Positions 32,386 through 40,663 are shown, counted from the first letter of the stretch. The stretch is 64,000 nt of DNA from a bacterium 1xD42-67 (GCA_003612335.1 RAYO01000005.1:62001-126000); one strand, 5' to 3'. The notes: generated by a model not told the origin, from the letters alone. Program-made: numbers and translations.

Positions 32386-32500
32386 ATCCGTAGATCCAGG
32401 GCGAGAAAGTGATCATGGGTATCGGCCGCAGGGACAGGATCGCCGGATGTCCCTGGGGAAAGACCTTTCAGACCTGATAAAATGAATGGAGGAACGACCT

Positions 32501-33952
32501 ATGGCAGTGTTATCCCAGCTGGAGCCCAAGGCAGTATTCGAGTATTTTGAAAAACTATGTTCCGTCCCTCACGGCAGCCACGACACCAAACGGATCAGCG
32601 ACCTGTGCGTCTCCTTCGCGCAGGAGCTGGGCCTGAGATACCGGCAGGACGAGGTCAACAACGTGATCATCTGGAAGGACGCCTCTCCCGGGTATGAGGG
32701 GGCAGATCCCATCATCCTCCAGGGCCACATCGACATGGTGTGTGTCAAGACCGAGGACAGCCCCAAGGATATGTCCAAAGAGGGTCTGGACCTGGTGACA
32801 GATGGGGAGTGGGTCTGGGCGGACAGGACTTCTCTGGGAGGAGACAATGGGATCGCTGTGTCTATGATCCTGGCCATCCTGGCTGACGGCGGCCTGCCGC
32901 ACCCGCCCCTGGAGGCGGTGTTCACCGTGGACGAGGAGGTAGGCATGGACGGCGCCTTCGCCCTGGACTGCTCCGACCTGAAGGGGAAGAAACTGGTCAA
33001 TCTGGACTCAGAGGAGGAGGGGGTCTTCACCGTCTCCTGCGCCGGCGGCGTGCGGCTGGACTGCTTCCTGCCCGGGGAGTGGGAGCCGGTGAGCGAGGGA
33101 GCGGCCTATCTGGTCGCCCTGGACGGCCTGCTGGGGGGACACTCGGGGGCCGAGATCCATAAGGGCCGGGCCTCCGCCAACCAGATGATGGTCCGGGCGC
33201 TGTACAGCGCCATGGAGCGCTGCCCCGGCTTACAGTTGGGCGGCATCCGGGGCGGGAGGTTCGACAACGTGATCTGCTCCAAAAACGAGGCGGTGGTGTG
33301 GGTGCCTGCGGAGCAGGCGGAGACCTTTGAGGCGTTCGTCCGGGAGTTCGACGCCGCCCTGAAGAACGAGTACGCCGGCTGTGACGACGGCATTTCCCTG
33401 ACCTGCCGTCGGGGCGCCCTCATGGACGGTGCCATGACCAGAGGGTCGACGGAGCGGGTCTTGCGCACCATGCTGGTCATCCCCCAGGGGGTCCAGGCTA
33501 TGAACGTGGACTTCCCCGGCCTGGTGCAGACCTCCCTGAACCTGGGCGTCGTGGAGACAGAGCGTGAGGGCGTCCGATTCAGCATCTCGGTCCGCTCCTG
33601 CATCGCCTCTCAGAAAGCCATGATGGTCCAGCGTCTGCGGGCCATCCTGGCGATGGGCGGCGGGACCGTGTCAGAGCGGAGCGATTATCCCGGCTGGCAG
33701 TACGCCAGGCAGTCCGCCCTCCGGGAGGACATGCTGGCGGCATACCGGGAGGTGAGCGGCAGGGAGGGGGCCATCGAGGCCACCCACGGCGGTCTGGAAT
33801 GCGGCCTGTTCATCGAGAAGATCCCCGGTCTGGACGCCATCTCCATGGGGCCGGAGCTCCATGACGTCCACTCCGTCAAGGAGCGGCTGAGCGTGCCCTC
33901 TACCCAGCGTGTGTATGAGGTGGTGCGCTATTTCCTGGAGCGGAGCAGATAG
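32501..33952 (+). CDS. pepD: Aminoacyl-histidine dipeptidase (Xaa-His dipeptidase, PepD type)
   Basis: 483 aa, standard length. It is a di-zinc M20 peptidase: metal ligands in IILQGHIDMVCVK (His and Asp), SLGGDNGIAVSM, FTVDEEVGMDGAF (catalytic and metal Glu) and NLDSEEEG, with a closing His in ELHDVHSVKE. A lid/dimer domain (about 200-400) includes GGHSGAEIHKGRASANQMMV. It cleaves dipeptides, including those ending in histidine, in the cytosol. GGAGG lies 7 nt before the chosen ATG. It stands alone and shares a terminator with the convergent Crp-like gene. Confidence 0.95.
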   Translation: MAVLSQLEPKAVFEYFEKLCSVPHGSHDTKRISDLCVSFAQELGLRYRQDEVNNVIIWKDASPGYEGADPIILQGHIDMVCVKTEDSPKDMSKEGLDLVTDGEWVWADRTSLGGDNGIAVSMILAILADGGLPHPPLEAVFTVDEEVGMDGAFALDCSDLKGKKLVNLDSEEEGVFTVSCAGGVRLDCFLPGEWEPVSEGAAYLVALDGLLGGHSGAEIHKGRASANQMMVRALYSAMERCPGLQLGGIRGGRFDNVICSKNEAVVWVPAEQAETFEAFVREFDAALKNEYAGCDDGISLTCRRGALMDGAMTRGSTERVLRTMLVIPQGVQAMNVDFPGLVQTSLNLGVVETEREGVRFSISVRSCIASQKAMMVQRLRAILAMGGGTVSERSDYPGWQYARQSALREDMLAAYREVSGREGAIEATHGGLECGLFIEKIPGLDAISMGPELHDVHSVKERLSVPSTQRVYEVVRYFLERSR

Positions 33953-33966
33953 AGATCGGACAGAAA

Positions 33967-34002
33967 AGTCCCCGGACGTGCGCAACGGCGCGTCCGGGGA
34001 CT
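33967..34002. terminator. Bidirectional terminator between pepD and the Crp-like gene
   Basis: AGTCCCCGGACG pairs with CGTCCGGGGACT around a 12-nt GC-rich loop, with AAAA on the left and TCGTT on the right. Confidence 0.8.
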
Positions 34003-34005
34003 CGT

Positions 34006-34623
34006 TCATGTCCTGCACAGCTCCTTCAGCCGCTCCGGCTGGAGGAGGACGATCTTGCGGTAGCCCAGCCTGATCCAGCCCTTTTGCGCGAACTCGTTGA
34101 GGATCCGGCTCACCGTCACCCGGCTGACGGAGACGGCGGCGGCGATATCCTCCTGAGTACAGGTGAGAGAGCCAGGGGAGAGCAGATAGCTGGCCACCCG
34201 CCACCGGGCAGGGCGGAACGCCATCTGATTCACTTGGCTGGACAGCAGCCGTACCGTTCGGGCCAGATATTTCATCATGGCCAGGGCCAGTTCCGGGTCC
34301 CGGACGAACTCCTGGGTGACCTGCTCCCGGTCGATAGGGACGATCTGGCAGGGGGTGAGGGCCACTGCTGAGGAGACCCGGGGCAGACCGTCGAAAAAGG
34401 ACGCTTCTCCGAAGAGGCTCCCGGCGTGGTAGATGTTCAGTACCCTCTCTCCGCCGTCCTCCGACTGGAGGAAGCTCTTCACCTGGCCGGATCTCAGATA
34501 ATAGAAGCAGGTAGCCTGGGTGTCCTGAAGATAGATCAGATAGCCGGGAGAGCACCGCACTGGGGGCCGGCCTTGGGCAAAAGCCTCCCAGATCCCGGCA
34601 GGGAAGTCCAGTTCATGGTCCAT
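34006..34623 (-). CDS. Crp/Fnr-family transcriptional regulator
   Basis: 205 aa. The N-terminal cyclic-nucleotide-binding-like beta barrel (about 10-120: YLIYLQDTQATCFYYLRSGQ, GSLFGEASFFDG) is followed by a long dimer helix and a C-terminal winged HTH with TCTQEDIAAAVSVSRVTVSR. The cysteine cluster of FNR is absent and the cAMP-contact residues are not obviously kept, so the signal is unknown. AAAGGA lies 7 nt before ATG at 34623. It overlaps the stop of the upstream gene by one base (TGATG), so the two are coupled. Confidence 0.88.
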   Translation of the reverse strand: MDHELDFPAGIWEAFAQGRPPVRCSPGYLIYLQDTQATCFYYLRSGQVKSFLQSEDGGERVLNIYHAGSLFGEASFFDGLPRVSSAVALTPCQIVPIDREQVTQEFVRDPELALAMMKYLARTVRLLSSQVNQMAFRPARWRVASYLLSPGSLTCTQEDIAAAVSVSRVTVSRILNEFAQKGWIRLGYRKIVLLQPERLKELCRT

Positions 34624-35057
34624 CAATGTGTCCTTTCATCACGGAGCGCCTTCCAGTTGAGCGGCGCAGAGGAGGTCAGCAGCAGCGGGGCGCTGTTGTG
34701 GGGTCGGACCAGCAGCAGTCCCTGGTCTGTGAGCTGCGGCCTGCGGTACCAGCTGTCCAGAATGGCATATCTGGCATTGGACAGATCTATGATCACACTT
34801 TTGAGACCGCTGTATCCTCCAGCTGGGACCCCCTCTGCGAGCAGATAGGAGGGGCCGAAGAAAAACAGATCCCTGCCATAGACCCATAGGGGGAGATGAT
34901 ATCTGCCTCTGTTTGCGGGCAGGGTGAGAGAATAGATGAAGTCTCCATGGGGCGGCTCTGTCTGGTAGCATAGCTCCAAGGACTGGCCCCGGTAGGTGAA
35001 ACCTTCCTGGTCTTTCCAGGTAGAGAATGATCCGCCGGTGTCAGGGACGAGGATCAT
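34623..35057 (-). CDS. Hypothetical protein co-expressed with the Crp-like regulator, 144 aa
   Basis: The family is not recognised. It is soluble, with many aromatic residues and strands (FTYRGQSLELCYQTEPPHGD; LFFFGPSYLLAEGVPAGGYS) and no signal peptide. AAGGAGG lies 8 nt before ATG at 35057. A promoter lies upstream at 35086-35115. Its one-base overlap with the regulator gene suggests that both respond to the same signal. Confidence 0.6.
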   Translation of the reverse strand: MILVPDTGGSFSTWKDQEGFTYRGQSLELCYQTEPPHGDFIYSLTLPANRGRYHLPLWVYGRDLFFFGPSYLLAEGVPAGGYSGLKSVIIDLSNARYAILDSWYRRPQLTDQGLLLVRPHNSAPLLLTSSAPLNWKALRDERTH

Positions 35058-35085
35058 GATGCCGTCCTCCTTAAAATGTTTTTTA

Positions 35086-35115
35086 ATTGTATCACAGATC
35101 ATACTTTTCTGACAA
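35086..35115 (-). promoter_or_regulatory. Promoter for the 144-aa gene and the Crp-like gene
   Basis: Minus strand TTGTCA (35110-35115), 18-nt spacer, TACAAT (35086-35091). The -35 lies in a 15-bp sequence, TTTTCTGACAAGACC, that recurs at 35589-35603. Confidence 0.6.
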
Positions 35116-35176
35116 GACCCATATGTCCTGATGATCGCATACAAAAAGCAGCCTTGAAGATCGTCGAATCCTACAA

Positions 35177-35205
35177 TTGTCTATATTGTCAGATCATGAT
35201 ATACT
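35177..35205 (+). promoter_or_regulatory. Promoter for the 83-aa membrane protein
   Basis: TTGTCT (35177-35182), exact 17-nt spacer, TATACT (35200-35205), 58 nt before the ATG. Confidence 0.65.
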
Positions 35206-35262
35206 TTGTCGTGAAAGTAACTGGAATAGATCAATGAAACAGTATTGAAAGGAGAAGATATC

Positions 35263-35514
35263 ATGGCCTATTGCGGAAGCAGCTGTCCTTATCATTGGCA
35301 TGATGATGATTGCGAATATTGCAGTGCCAGAGGCGATGAGGTCATCGATCTCAAAAAATATGACTATGATACATGCCCCTACTATCAACGATATCGTAAG
35401 GAGAATCATGGGACAGAGAGCAGTGGATCAGGTTCAGACAGCGAGGGGTCCTTTTTTGCGCTCTTAGTGCTTGGCGCTATTTTGTACGTTGCCTATAGGA
35501 TGTTTTTCGGCTGA
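35263..35514 (+). CDS. Small cysteine-rich tail-anchored protein, 83 aa
   Basis: The N-terminal half is rich in Cys, His and Asp (YCGSSCPYHWHDDDCEYCSA ... DTCPYYQRY), a probable zinc site of about six cysteines. A Gly/Ser spacer follows, then a C-terminal membrane helix (about 63-80) ending MFFG. The metal-binding part would face the cytosol if tail-anchored. Base composition is noticeably more AT-rich than the neighbours. AAAGGAGAAG precedes ATG. It has its own promoter and a strong terminator, so it is monocistronic. The family is unknown. Confidence 0.75.
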   Translation: MAYCGSSCPYHWHDDDCEYCSARGDEVIDLKKYDYDTCPYYQRYRKENHGTESSGSGSDSEGSFFALLVLGAILYVAYRMFFG

Positions 35515-35530
35515 TCTCAGTCTATACTTC

Positions 35531-35563
35531 AAAAGAGCCTCCTGCTCAGGAGGCTCTTTTTTT
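35531..35563 (+). terminator. Strong Rho-independent terminator
   Basis: AAAAGAGCCTCCTG pairs with CAGGAGGCTCTTTT around a short loop and runs into seven T residues. Confidence 0.9.
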
Positions 35564-35648
35564 ATAACAAACGTATCATACTTTACATTTTTCTGACAAG
35601 ACCTCTGATAAGATCTTTGTGATAAACCATCAAGGAGGTATCTTTCCT

Positions 35649-36905
35649 ATGGGAATGACGATGACACAGAAGATCTTAGCCAAGCACGCCGGGCTGGACA
35701 AGGTGGAGCCAGGCCAGCTGATCGAGGCCAAGCTGGACCTGGTCCTGGGCAACGACATCACCACCCCGGTAGCCATTACCGAGTTCGAAAAGGCGGGCTT
35801 CACCCAGATCTTCGACCGGGCACGGATCGCGGTCGTCCTGGACCACTACACCCCCTGTAAGGACATCAAGTCCGCCCAGCTGTGCAAGCAGGCCCGGGAG
35901 TTCGCTCATAAGCATCAGATCGTCAACTTTTTCGATGTGGGCCAGATGGGGGTAGAGCACGCCCTGATCCCCGAGAAGGGGCTGGCCGCCCCCGGCGAGG
36001 TGATCGTAGGGGCCGACTCCCACACCTGCACCTACGGCGCTCTGGGGGCCTTCTCTACAGGGATCGGTTCCACCGACATGGCCGCGGCCATGGCCACCGG
36101 CCTGTTGTGGTTCAAAGTGCCCTCTGCCATCAAGGTGACCTTGAAGGGCAAACTCCAGCCCCACATCTCAGGCAAGGATGTGATCCTCCACCTGATCGGT
36201 CAGATCGGGGTGGACGGCGCCCTGTATCAGTCCCTGGAGTTTGCAGGGGAGGGGGTGGCCTCCCTCTCCATGGACGACCGGTTCACCATCGCCAATATGG
36301 CCATCGAGGCCGGCGGCAAGAATGGGATCTTCCCTGTGGACGAGAAGACCATGGAATACATCAACGGCCGGGTGGACCGCCCCTGTGAGGCTTTCTCTGC
36401 CGATCCGAATGCCGTCTACGACCGGGAGGTGGTCATCGACCTGGACGAGCTGGAGCCCACTGTAGCCCTGCCCCACCTGCCCGAGAACACCAAGACGGTG
36501 ACTGAGGCGGCGGGGATGCCCATCGATCAGGTGATCATCGGGTCCTGCACCAACGGCAGGATCGGTGATCTGCGGATCGCCGCTGCCATCATGAAGGGCA
36601 AAAAAGTTGCACCCAATGTCCGCTGTGTGGTCATCCCCGCCACCCAGGCGATCGTCCTCCAGGCCATGGAGGAGGGGCTCATCCAGACCTTCATCGAGGC
36701 GGGCGCGGCGGTGTCCACCCCCACCTGCGGCCCCTGCCTGGGGGGACACATGGGGGTGATGGCCGAGGGAGAGCGCACCGTCTCCACCACCAACCGGAAT
36801 TTTGTGGGCCGTATGGGCCACACGACCTCCGAGATCATCCTGGCTTCCCCCGCTGTGGCCGCCGCCTCCGCCATCGCCGGCTGCGTGGCCGACCCCAGAA
36901 GGTGA
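35649..36905 (+). CDS. leuC: 3-isopropylmalate dehydratase, large subunit
   Basis: 419 aa, the short LeuC type of Clostridia and archaea. Iron-sulfur ligands are in [20 protein letters not shown] (one Cys) and [13 protein letters not shown] (two Cys), with [20 protein letters not shown] also typical. With LeuD it isomerises 2-isopropylmalate to 3-isopropylmalate in leucine synthesis. AAGGAGG lies 11 nt before the chosen ATG; a second ATG two codons later is equally possible. It is the first gene of the leuC-leuD-leuB unit; no leuA is in the window. Confidence 0.96.
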   Translation: MGMTMTQKILAKHAGLDKVEPGQLIEAKLDLVLGNDITTPVAITEFEKAGFTQIFDRARIAVVLDHYTPCKDIKSAQLCKQAREFAHKHQIVNFFDVGQMGVEHALIPEKGLAAPGEVIVGADSHTCTYGALGAFSTGIGSTDMAAAMATGLLWFKVPSAIKVTLKGKLQPHISGKDVILHLIGQIGVDGALYQSLEFAGEGVASLSMDDRFTIANMAIEAGGKNGIFPVDEKTMEYINGRVDRPCEAFSADPNAVYDREVVIDLDELEPTVALPHLPENTKTVTEAAGMPIDQVIIGSCTNGRIGDLRIAAAIMKGKKVAPNVRCVVIPATQAIVLQAMEEGLIQTFIEAGAAVSTPTCGPCLGGHMGVMAEGERTVSTTNRNFVGRMGHTTSEIILASPAVAAASAIAGCVADPRR

Positions 36906-36912
36906 GATAGCG

Positions 36913-37347
36913 ATGAGGGATCTGAAGGACGATGTAGTAAACACCGCCCACAACTTCGTCCAGAACATGCAGCAGTATTTTGACGCTCCCCTGGACTACT
37001 CCATCGAGAGCCTGGAGGAGATCGATAAGATGCTGGACGGGCTGGGCAAGCGGCGGGAGGAGTTGAAGGAGGAGGCCTTTTTCGACCTCTACTCCATGAC
37101 CGGCTGTTATGTCTTTGAGACGGCCCGCCGGAGCTACGGCGGGGAGTATTTTTGGATCGAGGAGGAACAGCAGCCCGGTCTGGCGGCGGGACATCCCGAC
37201 TTCCTCGTAGTCATCAAGGCATGGGAGAAGGTCAAGGGCCGCCTCATCAAAGGGGAGGAGGACAACATCCCCTTCTACATCGCCGGCTATCGGGAGCATA
37301 TCGAGATCGGCAAGACAAGACCGGGCTACCATGTGATCATCGTATAA
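36913..37347 (+). CDS. Unknown protein inserted between leuC and leuD, 144 aa (DUF3806-like)
   Basis: The segment APLDYSIESLEEIDKMLDGL, followed by a helix with SMTGCYVFETARRSYGGEYF, resembles DUF3806-type domains (LDYS.ES..LD..L then GAY.GE.....GG.W). No signal peptide or membrane helix. It starts 7 nt after the leuC stop with GGTGAG and ends 18 nt before leuD, so it is read with the leu genes. It has no known part in leucine synthesis; small soluble proteins of this kind are common as immunity-like or accessory cargo. Confidence 0.7.
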   Translation: MRDLKDDVVNTAHNFVQNMQQYFDAPLDYSIESLEEIDKMLDGLGKRREELKEEAFFDLYSMTGCYVFETARRSYGGEYFWIEEEQQPGLAAGHPDFLVVIKAWEKVKGRLIKGEEDNIPFYIAGYREHIEIGKTRPGYHVIIV

Positions 37348-37365
37348 GGAAAGGAAGAATCTGCT

Positions 37366-37851
37366 ATGAAGGTTTATAAATACGGCGCCAATGTGGACAC
37401 CGACGTGATCATCCCGGCGCGGCATCTGAACGACCCCTCTCCGGCGGCTCTGGCCAGCCACTGCATGGAGGACATCGACGAGAGCTTCGCCTCCACTGTG
37501 GAGGCGGGGGACATCATCGTGGCCGGGCCCAACTTCGGCTGCGGCTCCAGCCGGGAGCACGCTCCTCTGGCCATCAAGGCCTGCGATGTGAGGTGCGTGA
37601 TCGCCCCCTCCTTCGCCCGCATCTTTTACCGCAACGCCATCAACATCGGTCTGCCCATCGTGGAGTGCCCCCAGGCCGCTGAGGAGATCCAGGCCGGGGA
37701 CCAGGTAGAGGTGGACTTCACCAGCGGTACCATCACCGATGTGACCCAGGGCAAGACCTGGAAGGCCGCTCCCTTCCCGGAGTTCATCGACGGCATCATC
37801 AAAAGCGGCGGTCTGCTCAACTCCCTGAAGGAGCGAGGGGTCGCGAGATGA
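37366..37851 (+). CDS. leuD: 3-isopropylmalate dehydratase, small subunit
   Basis: 161 aa, the short swivel-domain form that pairs with this type of LeuC. NVDTDVIIPARHLN, GPNFGCGSSREHAPLAIKAC and FARIFYRNAINIGLP are the family marks; they complete the substrate site of the dehydratase. It starts 18 nt after the inserted gene with AAAGGAAGAA. The C-terminus GGLLNSLKERGVAR is notable because a second copy of this coding end (GGLLNSLKERDWR) survives at 38363. The stop overlaps the next gene (ATGA). Confidence 0.96.
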   Translation: MKVYKYGANVDTDVIIPARHLNDPSPAALASHCMEDIDESFASTVEAGDIIVAGPNFGCGSSREHAPLAIKACDVRCVIAPSFARIFYRNAINIGLPIVECPQAAEEIQAGDQVEVDFTSGTITDVTQGKTWKAAPFPEFIDGIIKSGGLLNSLKERGVAR

Positions 37852-38213
37852 GCGCAGATTACGATTTTTGGAAGTATAAGAAGGGGGCGGCCCACGATGA
37901 TCAGCGGGTCTATGCCGCCCTCTCTGACGGGGAGGCTCTGGAGGGATTGCAGGAGCTTCCGGTAGAGAAGATCCGGGAGCGTATCCGTGAGGTGTTCTCC
38001 GGCTGGGATTGGCCGGACAAGGATAACTGCGAAGATCCGGCGGGAAATGGAAGTTTTTCCCTGTATACCACGCCCCAGTTTGTCCGCTTTGACTGCTATA
38101 GCATGTCGGAGCAGAACATCAACTTGTTTTTGGATATCTTAACTGAGGAATTTGGCTGTCCCCTGTACGACCCGCAGATCTCCACCCGGTTCGATTCTTG
38201 GACGGAGGTGTAG
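37848..38213 (+). CDS. Unknown protein downstream of leuD, 121 aa, paralogue of the 58118 gene
   Basis: The whole protein aligns by eye with the C-terminal half of the gene at 58118-58720. Shared marks are FWKxKxGxA near the N-terminus, a GL/AV-x-E-LP-x-E-x-I segment, FSxWDW in the middle and FGCxxYxP at the end. No signal peptide, membrane helix or known catalytic motif. ATG overlaps the leuD stop. Spread of the same domain into two housekeeping operons suggests a mobile accessory or immunity-type family. Function unknown. Confidence 0.72.
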   Translation: MSADYDFWKYKKGAAHDDQRVYAALSDGEALEGLQELPVEKIRERIREVFSGWDWPDKDNCEDPAGNGSFSLYTTPQFVRFDCYSMSEQNINLFLDILTEEFGCPLYDPQISTRFDSWTEV

Positions 38214-38216
38214 CGG

Positions 38217-38384
38217 ATGCAGGCCATCGTGATCGGCATGGGCTCCCGAAAGCTGGAGGAGCTGGATATCCGTTACGATCTGTCCGATCGGATCGAGACG
38301 TGGTCTGGAGACGCGATGAAGGATAGCGGCTATGACTGCACCGACGAGCAGAGCTTCAGACTGGCGGCCTGCTCAACTCCTTGA
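38217..38384 (+). pseudogene. Truncated paralogue of the following 215-aa gene
   Basis: A 55-codon frame with a good ribosome site (GGAGGTG) encodes MQAIVIGMGSRKLEELDIRY and on through DLSDRIETWSGDAMKDSG. It matches residues about 111-160 of the 38403 gene product (QSIIISMDSRKMENPDLDIR; TLPDRIEEWSQGAVQDNG). The N-terminal 110 residues and the C-terminal 55 are missing. The match stops where the sequence turns into a relic of the leuD 3' end. It is best explained as a duplicated or recombined fragment. Confidence 0.75.
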
Positions 38385-38404
38385 AAGAGAGGGACTGGAG
38401 AGAT
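38363..38404 (+). pseudogene. Relic of the leuD 3' end
   Basis: Read in frame from GGCGGCCTGCTCAACTCC, this stretch encodes GGLLNSLKERDWR, almost the same as the C-terminus of the intact leuD at 37807-37851 (GGLLNSLKERGVAR). At DNA level about 24 of the first 28 bases agree. It lies directly before the ATG of the 215-aa gene, exactly where a leuD end would lie if that gene had once followed leuD. It is a scar of a recombination or duplication event. Confidence 0.75.
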
Positions 38405-39050
38405 GAAAGCACCTAAACGAACGCCGATGACCTTTGGACCAGGGGAGAAGGTGATTTTCCTGGGTATCGACGAAGCCGCTGTTCGGGTGCACATCGAGCT
38501 GGCGGAGATCCCGTTGAGCTGTACCTTGGAGGGGGATGACCGGTCCCTCTGTGCACAGGTCCGGGAGACTGCGGTGCGGGAGGGGCTGAAAGACCTGTCT
38601 TGTTTTTTCCCAGGCAGCGCAGTCACCGTCCAGGCCCTGGTGGGAGCGTTGGAGCCGCTTGGATTTTCCTGTGAGCTCCGCCAAGATCTTCTGGAGGAAG
38701 ACCGCCTGATCCGCCTGCGGTTCCAGAAGACACAGTCCATCATCATCAGCATGGACTCCCGCAAGATGGAGAATCCGGACTTGGATATCCGCTACACCCT
38801 GCCCGACCGGATCGAGGAGTGGTCCCAGGGGGCGGTCCAGGACAACGGTCATGACTATGTGGACGAGGAGGGCCATATCCTGGCCGTCTGGCTCAAGACC
38901 GAGGACGCGGAGGGCTGGTGGCCCAAGATCGTGGAGCTTTTGAAAACCGAGAAGTTCGAGGACAACGACTTGTCTCAGTCCGCCCAGGTCCTGGTATCCG
39001 AAACGCCCAACGCCGAGCTGGCCGGCTGCCGCCAGGTCTGGCCGGAGTGA
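38403..39050 (+). CDS. Unknown protein in the leu operon, 215 aa
   Basis: The family is not recognised. The N-terminal half (1-105) alternates strands and helices (KVIFLGIDEAAVRVHIELAE; LVGALEPLGFSCELRQDLLE). The C-terminal half contains LDIRYTLPDRIEEWSQGAVQ and NGHDYVDEEGHILAVWL, followed by a helix and a final strand. Part of the C-terminal half is duplicated as the fragment at 38217. No signal peptide. It begins 13 nt after the relic of leuD and is followed 10 nt later by another unknown gene. Immunity-like cargo is a reasonable guess, not shown. Confidence 0.68.
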   Translation: MKAPKRTPMTFGPGEKVIFLGIDEAAVRVHIELAEIPLSCTLEGDDRSLCAQVRETAVREGLKDLSCFFPGSAVTVQALVGALEPLGFSCELRQDLLEEDRLIRLRFQKTQSIIISMDSRKMENPDLDIRYTLPDRIEEWSQGAVQDNGHDYVDEEGHILAVWLKTEDAEGWWPKIVELLKTEKFEDNDLSQSAQVLVSETPNAELAGCRQVWPE

Positions 39051-39060
39051 GGAGTGAGTG

Positions 39061-39582
39061 ATGGAAGCAGAATATCGAAATCGTCTGTTGGACCTGCTGG
39101 ACAAGATCCCCAGGGGCGTGCCCGCCGGGTGGGAGAAGGAGACCTTCGCGGTGGGCGGGCTGATGTATCTGGGCTTTTCCAACCTCCAGACCGAAAAGCT
39201 GGTGGTCATCTCCTCTCAAGGGCAGAGCGTCATCGACTGCCGGACATGGGAAAAGGTCTGGTGTACGGAGTGCTATGACGAACAGGACCTGACTGCCCGC
39301 GCCGGGCCCCTGGGGAACGAGGCGATCCCCATCGCCGGGGAGGGGGGAGGCGGTCTGCGAAGGTCTAACCCGTCGGGGGATGGCCTGGACATGGCCGCGC
39401 CCTTCTGGCCCAAGGAGCAGATCGTCTTCATGCCCCGATCCGTCTCCTGGTATCAGCATCCGGAGGCATGTACCATGATCTTCGATGACTATGCGCCGCT
39501 GGCCTTTGGATTCAGCCGGTGCGGCCGCTATATAGCTGTTGGGACATCCAGCGAGGTGGATATTTTTAGAAGAGGAGAATAG
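39061..39582 (+). CDS. Unknown protein upstream of leuB, 173 aa
   Basis: The family is not recognised. MEAEYRNRLLDLLDKIPRGV and AVGGLMYLGFSNLQTEKLVV at the start, and GFSRCGRYIAVGTSSEVDIF at the end, look like a soluble alpha/beta protein, perhaps of the SUKH/SMI1-like or another immunity class. This is inference from general shape only. GAGGAGTGAG precedes ATG at 39061 (a GTG one codon earlier is possible). It ends 4 nt before leuB, whose ribosome site lies inside this gene, so the two are tightly linked. Confidence 0.65.
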   Translation: MEAEYRNRLLDLLDKIPRGVPAGWEKETFAVGGLMYLGFSNLQTEKLVVISSQGQSVIDCRTWEKVWCTECYDEQDLTARAGPLGNEAIPIAGEGGGGLRRSNPSGDGLDMAAPFWPKEQIVFMPRSVSWYQHPEACTMIFDDYAPLAFGFSRCGRYIAVGTSSEVDIFRRGE

Positions 39583-39586
39583 ACCT

Positions 39587-40663
39587 ATGGAATATAAGAT
39601 CGCTCTCATCAAGGGAGATGGGATCGGCCCCGAGGTGGTAGGGGAGGCCGTCAAGGTGATGGATACCATCGGCGCGAAGTTTGGCCACAAGTTCGAGTAT
39701 GTGGACGTCCTCATGGGCGGCTGTGCCATCGACGCTGTGGGCAAGAGCTACCCCGACGGCACCGCCGAGAGATGCAAAGAGTGCGACGCCGTCCTTCTCG
39801 GGGCGGTGGGCGGACCCAAGTGGGGCCACGCCTCCGACCCGGACAAGCGCCCCGAGACCGCCCTGCTGTCCATCCGCAAGGACCTGGGGCTGTACGCCAA
39901 CCTCCGCCCCGCCGCCCTGCGGCCCGCACTGGCCGACGCCTGTCCCCTGAAAAAGGAGACAGCGGACAAAGGGATCGACCTGATGATCGTCCGGGAGCTG
40001 ACCGGCGGGATCTACTTTGGCAAGCGGGAGCGGTATACCACTGAGGACAGGGGAGAGGAGGCCGCCGACCGGATGGCCTACTCCCAGATGGAGATCGAGC
40101 GCATCGGCCGCAGGGCCTTCGAGCTGGCCCGGCTGCGGGGGAAGAAGCTGGCCAGTGTGGACAAGGCCAACGTGCTGGAGACCTCGCGCCTGTGGCGGCA
40201 GATCATGCACCGCCTGGCAGAGGAGTACCCGGACGTGGCCTATGAGGACGTGCTGGTGGACAACGCCGCCATGCAGCTGGTCCGGGACCCGGGGCAGTTC
40301 GACGTGGTGGTCACCGAGAACATGTTCGGCGATATCCTCTCCGACGAGGCGTCTATGATCACCGGCTCCATCGGCCTGCTGCCCTCCGCCTCTATCGGCG
40401 ACGCCGCCCCCGGGCTGTATGAGCCGATCCACGGCTCCGCCCCCGACATCGCCGGTCAGGACAAGGCCAACCCCATCGCCACCATCCTGTCGGTGGCCAT
40501 GATGTTCCGCTACTCCTTCGCCCTGCCCGCCGAGGCGAAGGCCATCGAGGACGCGGTGGATGCCGTCCTCAACGAGGGCTGGCGCACCGCCGATATCGCC
40601 AAGTCCGGCGAGGAAGTGGTCGGCACCGTCAAAATGGGTGAGCTGATTCGGGAGAAGCTGTGA
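39587..40663 (+). CDS. leuB: 3-isopropylmalate dehydrogenase
   Basis: 358 aa. It oxidises and decarboxylates 3-isopropylmalate with NAD to give 2-oxoisocaproate, the precursor of leucine. Signatures are IKGDGIGPEVVGEAVKVM, the substrate loop ETALLSIRKDLGLYANLRPA, VRELTGGIYFG, and the metal-site region VTENMFGDILSDEASMITGS followed by YEPIHGSAPDIAGQDKANP. AGAGGAGAAT lies 7 nt before ATG. It is the last gene of the leu unit; terminator at 40717. Confidence 0.97.
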   Translation: MEYKIALIKGDGIGPEVVGEAVKVMDTIGAKFGHKFEYVDVLMGGCAIDAVGKSYPDGTAERCKECDAVLLGAVGGPKWGHASDPDKRPETALLSIRKDLGLYANLRPAALRPALADACPLKKETADKGIDLMIVRELTGGIYFGKRERYTTEDRGEEAADRMAYSQMEIERIGRRAFELARLRGKKLASVDKANVLETSRLWRQIMHRLAEEYPDVAYEDVLVDNAAMQLVRDPGQFDVVVTENMFGDILSDEASMITGSIGLLPSASIGDAAPGLYEPIHGSAPDIAGQDKANPIATILSVAMMFRYSFALPAEAKAIEDAVDAVLNEGWRTADIAKSGEEVVGTVKMGELIREKL

